Position numbers and translations under genes: made by a program. Under the pieces are notes generated by a model. It worked only from the letters and a program-made list of their open reading frames with translations, did no database searches and had not been told where the DNA came from. 7,758 nt of DNA from Cyanobacteria bacterium UBA8803 (GTDB lineage Bacteria > Cyanobacteriota > Cyanobacteriia > Cyanobacteriales > Coleofasciculaceae): the NCBI GenBank assembly GCA_003505715.1, contig DNXU01000299.1, positions 1-7,758 on the forward strand. The letters are read 5' to 3'. Of this stretch, positions 6,101 to 7,758 are shown in pieces; position 1 is the stretch's first letter, and every line of letters starts with the position of its first letter.

Positions 6101-7758
6101 TCTTTATTTTCCTTACGCCTCAATGCAGAAGAAGGCTGCTTGGAAGGGGTTATAACTGACATTACTGATCGCAAACGCCTAGAAGAAGAATTAAGACAAT
6201 CCCAGCGATTTTTGGACTCGATTGTGGAGAATATTCCCCTGGCACTGTTCGCTAAAGATGTCACCAATAATTTTCGCTATTTGCTGTGGAATAAAGCCAG
6301 CGAAGAGATGTTCGGCATTCCTAGAGAACAGGCGATCGGGCGCAATAGCCACGAACTCCACCCTCACCAACAATCCGACTTCTTCCTATCCCAGGACTTA
6401 GAAGCACTAAAACAGGGCAAGTTAATTGAAATTGCTGAAGAACCCCTTGATACCCCTACGCGGGGAACCGTCTTGCTGCGCACCCTCAAATTACCCCTGT
6501 TCGATAACCAAGGCAACGCCACTCATTTACTGGGCATTTCCGAAGATATCACCGAGCGCAAGCATAGGGAAGAGGCGCTGCAATTGATTGTTGAGGGAAC
6601 AGCATCTAAGACAGGCAATGAATTTTTTCACTCCTTCGTTCGTTACTTAGCTCAGGTGTTGCGAGTCCGCTATGCTTTGGTAACTGAGTTTGCCAATGAA
6701 GCTCAGACTAGAGTTCGTACCTTAGCAGTTTGGCAAGGGGACGACTTTGGTGAAAACTTCGAGTTTGACCTTGCCGATCACCCCTGTGAAAATGTCTTGC
6801 AAGGGTTGACCTGCTACTACCCGTCCAACGTACAAGAACGCTTTCCCAATTGTATAGAGTTAGTTGAGATTGGTGCCCAAAGCTACTTGGGTACACCCCT
6901 GATCGAGCCATGCGGCTCGGTTTTGGGGCATTTGGCTGTCCTAGACACCAAGCCGATGAGTGACGATCCGGGTCGAGAGTTAATTTTGAGAATTTTCGCC
7001 GCCCGTGCTGGTGCTGAATTAAAGCGCAAACAAGCCGAAGAGGCACTTCAGCATCGCGCTCAAGTAGATAACCTGCTCAGCAGTATCTCCCGGCAGTTCC
7101 TCGACCAGGATATTGACAGCGCTATTAATTTTACCCTGCAAGCCATAGGTCAATTACTAGCAGCTAGTCGCGCTAACGTTTTTGAATACGACGGCAACCA
7201 AAGCAAGGCGATCATTACCCATCAGTGGTGTGCTGAAAATATCCCATCCTGTATTGATGATATACCGGAGTTACCTGTAGCAACAAATCCTTGGTTTCAC
7301 CGCCACATTCTCAATGGCCAACCCATGCAAGTCCCCTGTGTTGCCGACTTACCAGATGAAGCCGTCGCCAAGAAGGAAAACTTGGCACGGCAATCTATCC
7401 AATCCATAGTAGCTGTGCCCATGATGTATTCCGGTAGAGCAGTGGGATTTTTAAGCCTCGATACAGTCCATGCACCAAAGTTATGGAGTCAGGAGGATAT
7501 TAACTTACTCAAGCTTGTGGGTGAATTAATTGCCATGGGTCAAGCACGACACGCTGCGGAAGAAGCACTCAGATCTGCTAAAGAAGCTGCTGAAGCCGCT
7601 AACCGTGCCAAGAGTGCTTTCTTAGCCCATATGAGCCACGAACTTCGCACTCCTCTCAACGCCATTCTCGGCTTTTCTCAACTGATGAACCGCGACACCT
7701 TGCTTAGCCAAGAACAACGGGAAAATCTCGGCATTATCAGTCGCAGCGGCGAGCATCT
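113..7758 (+). CDS. Giant hybrid Ser/Thr kinase - AAA/STAND ATPase - GAF - PAS(x5) - GAF(x2) - histidine kinase, 3' partial
   Basis: This is a predicted cytoplasmic multidomain signal-transduction kinase. I see no signal peptide or membrane segment. The frame is open from ATG 113 to the window edge (2548 complete codons plus two bases). The start is well constrained: an in-frame TAA lies at 44-46, no ATG, GTG or TTG occurs between it and 113, and a kinase fold begins directly at residue 11. Domain order is Ser/Thr kinase (about 11-275), P-loop ATPase (302-600), winged-helix-like and TPR-like helices (604-1325), GAF1 (1347-1490), coiled coil (1491-1529), five PAS (1530-2152), GAF2 (2156-2303), GAF3 (2314-2479) and HisKA (2497 onward, phosphoacceptor His2509). 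The family is that of cyanobacterial HstK-like dual kinases. The HATPase_c domain must lie downstream for the enzyme to be active. Codon phase was checked at widely separated motifs (HRD, Walker A, YLEN of GAF1, the H-box) and there is no frameshift. Physiological signal and partners are unknown. I am very sure of the frame and the family, and do not assign a gene name. Confidence 0.96.
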   Translation, partial: MSAIPGSIAGYQLTEVIHEGSYTLIYRGHRQADGRAVILKILKANTPSLAAITRIKQEYQIRQGLDIPGIVRCYSLETYEMRWFLVLEDFGGISLPQWLASQPLNLKSFLTIAMQLADALSALHQQCIIHRDIKPAHLIVNPTTELVKIADLSIASRLSVETPPLCNLESLEGTLAYMSPEQTGRMNRFLDYRSDFYSLGVTFYEMLTGKLPFASNDPLELVHYHIAKLPLAPHQVNPEIPLTISRLVMKLLAKNAEDRYQSAGGLTADLAACLSQWQTRGAIADFPLGQFDFSRQLYLPQKLYGRQQELAQLQAAITQVGQGNSQMMLVSGYSGIGKSSLVKEVHKLLLPQQGYFIGGKFDQFQRNIPYAALIQALKELMRLLLTESASQLQSWREKLLKALGANGQVIIDVIPEVELIVGQQPEVPQLGPTETQNRFNRVCQDFVKVFTQKEHPLVIFLDDLHWADAASLNLMQQLMADSDSQYLLLIGAYRDNEVSLTHPLIQTLEAIQQTGTVINKIVLQPLDMDRVHQFIADTLYETVRVKPLVELMFNMTGGNPFFLTQLLQALEQENLLKFDFRSGTWQWQIEEIQTVGIADKNVVELIANRIHKLPETTQQVLKLAACIGDRFTLDVLATVSEQSPSATAQALWSALPAGLILPLSQDYKIPLAFDPPEPIPLTFDATRIAYKFLHDRVQQAAYSLIPEDQKKITHLKIGQLLLQNTPTAYLEDHLFNIVNHLNQGIDLMAEPSQKDELVRLNLRAGRKAREAAAYEPAVRYLNIGLGLLTPNCWQTHYELALALHTLAVEAAYLSGDFKQMERLATLVLQNAQSWLDKVNVYEVKLQACKAQNKLLESIQMGLSVLQVLGVNLPEMPTQSDIQRGLAETRSHLTGKQIEDLINLPPMTDPNLLAAMRIIAELLPACYQALPDLFPLLVCKQVNLSIAHGNTNLSAYAYACYGLILCGVIGDLEAGYQLGQLASRLLELLNAKELKAMNFVIIYDGIRHWKEHLRETAQAFLEGYQSALETGNLEFAGYCAYIYSYQSYLAGQELGQLAGDLATYNQAISQLKQETALHYNEIFWQTVLNLLGRAKNPCCLIGEAYNEQTWLPLHLQANDKSALVYLYTNKLILCYLFGEYAQGRENAALAAGYLDGVLGQPIIPQFYFYDTLVHLAAYPEASSSEQERILLKVNTNQENIKKWADSAPMNCQHKYDLVEAEKARVLGQRLAAMEYYERSIQGAVDNGYIQEAALANELAAQFYLAWGREKIAKTYMIEAHSSYSRWGAVAKVQNLEARYPQWFPQVTAASAQIEDSPPALPTPSAHLAGLDLSTVIKAAQAISSEIVLEKLLEKLMLIVLENGGAQRGFFILEQEQQLVIEASVGIEQKRVTVHQSIPVETTNLLPISIINYVHRTAEDVVLSNTVWEGRFTRDPYIIQHQPLSILCTPIRGQGKLIGILYLENNLTADAFTPARLEVLRLLCSQAAIALQNARLYEQLEGYSQTLEQKVQERTQELQQEIRDRQRVEEALRLTQFAMDRSVDAITLIASDSRLVYVNDAACRLIGFTREELLTTTVPDRNPDFTLDKWQQHWQEIKQRGSLLFETRLRAKDGRLIPLEICANYVEVDGKAYICAFSRDITARKEADAALRESANQIRTITDNIPALIAYVDHQERYQFVNQQYTELVKIPASEIIGKHVREIIGTEVYERRKEHVKAALAGKKVSFEDVYLQNSEEHHWAISLIPHQAETGTTPISPEEKLSGYFVFAQDITQSKKAEIALRRSEVKFRNLFENSQVGIFRARIGDGLIIEANQRFVDIMGYHSTTEVIGKKYTAELYANPEDRQQLLADLNQQTALNNYEIKFRRQDGSEGWGLCSVQVNAEEYYLEAVITDISDRKQAEAALLLSEVKFRNLFENSQVGIFRTRIEDGLIIDANQRSAEIMGYSCAAELIGKKYTAEFYINLDDRQMMLAKLYQDGVVNNFEMLFRKRNGSLMWSLFSLRLNAEEGCLEGVITDITDRKRLEEELRQSQRFLDSIVENIPLALFAKDVTNNFRYLLWNKASEEMFGIPREQAIGRNSHELHPHQQSDFFLSQDLEALKQGKLIEIAEEPLDTPTRGTVLLRTLKLPLFDNQGNATHLLGISEDITERKHREEALQLIVEGTASKTGNEFFHSFVRYLAQVLRVRYALVTEFANEAQTRVRTLAVWQGDDFGENFEFDLADHPCENVLQGLTCYYPSNVQERFPNCIELVEIGAQSYLGTPLIEPCGSVLGHLAVLDTKPMSDDPGRELILRIFAARAGAELKRKQAEEALQHRAQVDNLLSSISRQFLDQDIDSAINFTLQAIGQLLAASRANVFEYDGNQSKAIITHQWCAENIPSCIDDIPELPVATNPWFHRHILNGQPMQVPCVADLPDEAVAKKENLARQSIQSIVAVPMMYSGRAVGFLSLDTVHAPKLWSQEDINLLKLVGELIAMGQARHAAEEALRSAKEAAEAANRAKSAFLAHMSHELRTPLNAILGFSQLMNRDTLLSQEQRENLGIISRSGEH
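143..937 (+). other. Domain: Ser/Thr protein kinase fold (residues about 11-275), with altered motifs
   Basis: Protein kinase domain expected to phosphorylate Ser/Thr using ATP. Visible landmarks are the ATP-anchoring Lys40 (VILKIL), the helix-C Glu58 (KQEYQI), HRD at 130-132 with catalytic Asp132 and Lys134, the DFG-equivalent DLS at 151-153, the GT..YMSPEQ stretch at about 173-182 with Glu181 as the APE glutamate, and DFYSLG with Asp195. Oddities: the glycine-rich loop is reduced to HEGSYTLIY (18-26), the metal-binding Asn five residues after the catalytic Asp is His137, and DFG is DLS. Loose glycine loops and a Ser at the third DFG position occur in this cyanobacterial family, but the His at 137 stands out. 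The domain could be weakly active or a pseudokinase used as a docking module. Confidence 0.9.
956..963. repeat. HIP1 octamer GCGATCGC (copy 1)
   Basis: Perfect palindromic octamer, highly over-represented in many cyanobacterial genomes. Here it is read as GCG-ATC-GC within codons for Ala-Ile-Ala, in the linker between the kinase fold and the ATPase. Confidence 0.85.
1016..1912 (+). other. Domain: AAA_16/STAND-type P-loop ATPase (residues about 302-600)
   Basis: ATP-binding module of the type found in STAND regulators, opening with the family motif YGRQQEL at 304-310. The Walker A motif is GYSGIGKS at 332-339, with Lys338 and Ser339 in place. The Walker B motif is [11 protein letters not shown] at 458-468, with Asp462 and Asp463. 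The GAYRDNE motif at 491-497 and GGNPFFL at 557-563 are typical of this ATPase subgroup. All nucleotide-binding residues are intact, in contrast to the kinase domain before it. By analogy with STAND proteins, I infer that it acts as a nucleotide-controlled switch or oligomerisation platform. Confidence 0.88.
1922..2332 (+). other. Region: winged-helix-like C-terminal extension of the ATPase (residues about 604-740)
   Basis: The segment starts with [12 protein letters not shown] at 604-615, continues through a run resembling the winged-helix region of STAND ATPases ([17 protein letters not shown]), and reaches the stretch [13 protein letters not shown] around 692-704. That HDRVQQAAY sequence is, to my knowledge, a hallmark of the HstK-like proteins. 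No catalytic residue is evident. I infer that it couples the ATPase to the helical region that follows. Confidence 0.6.
2345..4087 (+). other. Region: long helical, TPR-like segment (residues about 745-1325)
   Basis: About 580 residues rich in Leu, Ala, Gln and Glu with recurrent helix-pair character, for example the stretches around [18 protein letters not shown] and, near the end, [21 protein letters not shown], which reads like a tetratricopeptide unit. I cannot delimit regular 34-residue repeats by eye. It lies between the ATPase and GAF1, the usual position of the helical arm in HstK-like and STAND proteins. The likely role is protein binding or autoinhibition. No enzymatic motif was seen. 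Confidence 0.55.
2776..2783. repeat. HIP1 octamer (copy 2)
   Basis: GCGATCGC read across Thr-Arg-Ser-His codons in the helical region, a different reading phase from copy 1. Confidence 0.85.
4151..4582 (+). other. Domain: GAF1 (residues about 1347-1490)
   Basis: GAF sensory domain in the canonical HstK-family position. It begins in the helix [19 protein letters not shown] and continues into the first strands with RGFFILE. It includes [21 protein letters not shown] (1443-1463) and closes with [20 protein letters not shown] before the exit helix NARLYEQL. The combination of P..GQG.L.GILYLEN with FT..RLE.L..L..QAAI is characteristic of the GAF domain in this family. Cys1446 is present, but no bilin-attachment motif is recognised, so I do not call it a phytochrome-type GAF. 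The ligand is unknown. Confidence 0.88.
4568..4575. repeat. HIP1 octamer (copy 3)
   Basis: GCGATCGC coding Ala-Ile-Ala in the last helix of GAF1. Confidence 0.85.
4583..4699 (+). other. Region: coiled-coil signalling helix between GAF1 and PAS1 (residues about 1491-1529)
   Basis: Charged, heptad-like helix running from the end of GAF1 (NARLYEQL) through [16 protein letters not shown] to RQRVEEAL. In the simpler HstK-like proteins such a helix leads straight into the histidine kinase. Here it leads into five PAS domains, which suggests that the extra sensory array was inserted at this junction. Confidence 0.7.
4674..4681. repeat. HIP1 octamer (copy 4)
   Basis: GCGATCGC coding Arg-Asp-Arg in the coiled coil before PAS1, 106 bases after copy 3. 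Confidence 0.85.
4700..5041 (+). other. Domain: PAS1 (residues about 1530-1643)
   Basis: PAS fold starting at [15 protein letters not shown], with the strand-and-helix core [20 protein letters not shown], the strand [13 protein letters not shown], and the terminal RDITARKEA linker with Asp1638. The DIT-x-RK ending is the conserved transmission motif at PAS exits. No residues diagnostic of a haem, flavin or other cofactor could be assigned by eye. Confidence 0.85.
5078..5440 (+). other. Domain: PAS2 (residues about 1656-1776)
   Basis: PAS domain of the PAS_4-like type, beginning [17 protein letters not shown], with [12 protein letters not shown] and [11 protein letters not shown] in the core and the exit motif [10 protein letters not shown] (Asp1770). 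It is longer than its neighbours because of a loop near [11 protein letters not shown] between the last two strands, which makes the step to the next unit 132 rather than 123 residues. Confidence 0.85.
5462..5830 (+). other. Domain: PAS3 (residues about 1784-1906), first copy of a duplicated unit
   Basis: PAS domain starting [18 protein letters not shown] and ending with the [12 protein letters not shown] linker (Asp1893). It is the sister copy of the next domain. Both are exactly 123 residues (369 bases) long, share their first 18 residues without change, and match at about 60 percent of positions by hand alignment. Confidence 0.85.
5796..5803. repeat. HIP1 octamer (copy 5)
   Basis: GCGATCGC coding Ser-Asp-Arg in the exit motif of PAS3. 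The equivalent place in PAS4 reads CTGATCGC (6164-6171), so the octamer is not shared by the two duplicated units. Confidence 0.85.
5831..6199 (+). other. Domain: PAS4 (residues about 1907-2029), second copy of the duplicated unit
   Basis: PAS domain beginning with the same 18 residues as PAS3 ([18 protein letters not shown]) and ending [12 protein letters not shown] (Asp2016). The copies have diverged most in the middle, where PAS3 has [18 protein letters not shown] and PAS4 has [18 protein letters not shown]. That region normally lines or flanks the ligand pocket, so their ligands may now differ. Confidence 0.85.
6200..6568 (+). other. Domain: PAS5 (residues about 2030-2152)
   Basis: PAS_4-like domain opening [20 protein letters not shown], with the core [15 protein letters not shown], the segment [17 protein letters not shown], and the exit [12 protein letters not shown] (Asp2145). 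It follows PAS4 in the same 369-base register but resembles PAS2 more than PAS3/PAS4. The helix after it ([12 protein letters not shown]) runs directly into GAF2. Confidence 0.85.
6578..7021 (+). other. Domain: GAF2 (residues about 2156-2303), cysteine-bearing
   Basis: GAF domain recognised from [22 protein letters not shown], the motif HPCENVLQG followed by [12 protein letters not shown], and [10 protein letters not shown] and [11 protein letters not shown] near the end. This GAF type is common after PAS domains in cyanobacterial sensor kinases. It holds four cysteines within 43 residues (2225, 2234, 2247, 2267). The first two fall in positions that I recall as often Cys in this subtype. The ligand is not known. 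Confidence 0.82.
7052..7549 (+). other. Domain: GAF3 (residues about 2314-2479)
   Basis: Last sensory domain before the kinase. It starts with the helix [18 protein letters not shown] and contains [24 protein letters not shown]. Its C-terminal half is typical of GAF domains: [20 protein letters not shown], then [18 protein letters not shown]. It is joined to HisKA by the Ala/Glu-rich helix [20 protein letters not shown], a common cyanobacterial linker that carries conformational change to the dimerisation helices. Confidence 0.82.
7601..7758 (+). other. Domain: HisKA dimerisation/phosphoacceptor domain, cut by the window edge
   Basis: Histidine kinase domain starting near residue 2497 with [20 protein letters not shown]. 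His2509 (codon 7637-7639) is the phosphoacceptor, and the H-box Glu2510, Arg2512, Thr2513 and Pro2514 are all intact. The second helix is entered ([12 protein letters not shown]) and the window then ends. The ATP-binding N, G1, F and G2 boxes are not in view. Confidence 0.93.

Larger units (their letters stand above)
5462..6199 (+). repeat. Tandem in-frame duplication of a 369-base PAS-encoding unit
   Basis: Two adjacent 369-base units, 5462-5830 and 5831-6199. The bases coding for the shared 18 N-terminal residues differ at only a few, mostly third-codon, positions. Similarity falls in the central part and rises again at NAEE, LE.VITDI and DRK. This pattern fits duplication of one PAS-plus-linker module followed by divergence. 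Confidence 0.8.

Noticed and set aside
5992..6373. Two overlapping minus-strand open frames (5992-6267 and 6191-6373)
   Set aside because: Both are antisense to PAS4/PAS5 codons, overlap each other, and show no domain.
6708..7046. Minus-strand open frame of 112 codons
   Set aside because: Antisense to GAF2, with low-complexity composition and no recognisable motif.
1..7758. CRISPR array, insertion sequence, tRNA, rRNA, riboswitch
   Set aside because: No spaced direct repeats, transposase motifs, terminal inverted repeats or RNA-like conserved cores were seen. Nearly all bases are accounted for by one coding frame.

Overview
The window is almost entirely one gene. A single uninterrupted plus-strand reading frame opens at ATG 113 and is still open at base 7758, giving at least 2548 codons without a stop. 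It encodes a very large multidomain signalling protein that carries a serine/threonine-kinase-like domain at its N-terminus and a histidine-kinase phosphoacceptor domain at its C-terminus. No other gene, RNA gene, mobile element or CRISPR array is supported.

The organism is very probably a cyanobacterium. The frame contains five perfect copies of the cyanobacterial HIP1 octamer GCGATCGC. The architecture also matches the cyanobacterial dual-kinase family typified by HstK of Anabaena/Nostoc: Ser/Thr kinase, then AAA/STAND-type ATPase, long helical region, GAF, coiled coil and histidine kinase. I cannot name a genus.

Layout: 1-112 is upstream non-coding DNA with a possible hairpin, several CCTAA/TTAGG pentamers and a weak Shine-Dalgarno. 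Residues 1 to about 275 are the protein kinase fold, and about 302-600 the P-loop ATPase. Residues about 604-740 are its winged-helix-like extension, and about 745-1325 a helical TPR-like region. Residues 1347-1490 are GAF1, followed by a coiled coil to about 1529. Five PAS domains lie at 1530-1643, 1656-1776, 1784-1906, 1907-2029 and 2030-2152. GAF2 is at about 2156-2303 and GAF3 at about 2314-2479. HisKA begins near 2497, with the phosphoacceptor His at 2509. The window ends 39 residues after that histidine, so the HATPase_c catalytic domain and any receiver domain lie downstream.

Inferred working model: the PAS and GAF domains sense small ligands, light or redox state and pass the signal through helical linkers to the histidine kinase. 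The N-terminal kinase and ATPase form a second signalling or assembly module. Points to check are the altered kinase motifs (DLS for DFG, His for the metal-binding Asn), the internal duplication of PAS3/PAS4, and a sensory array longer than I recall for HstK-type proteins.
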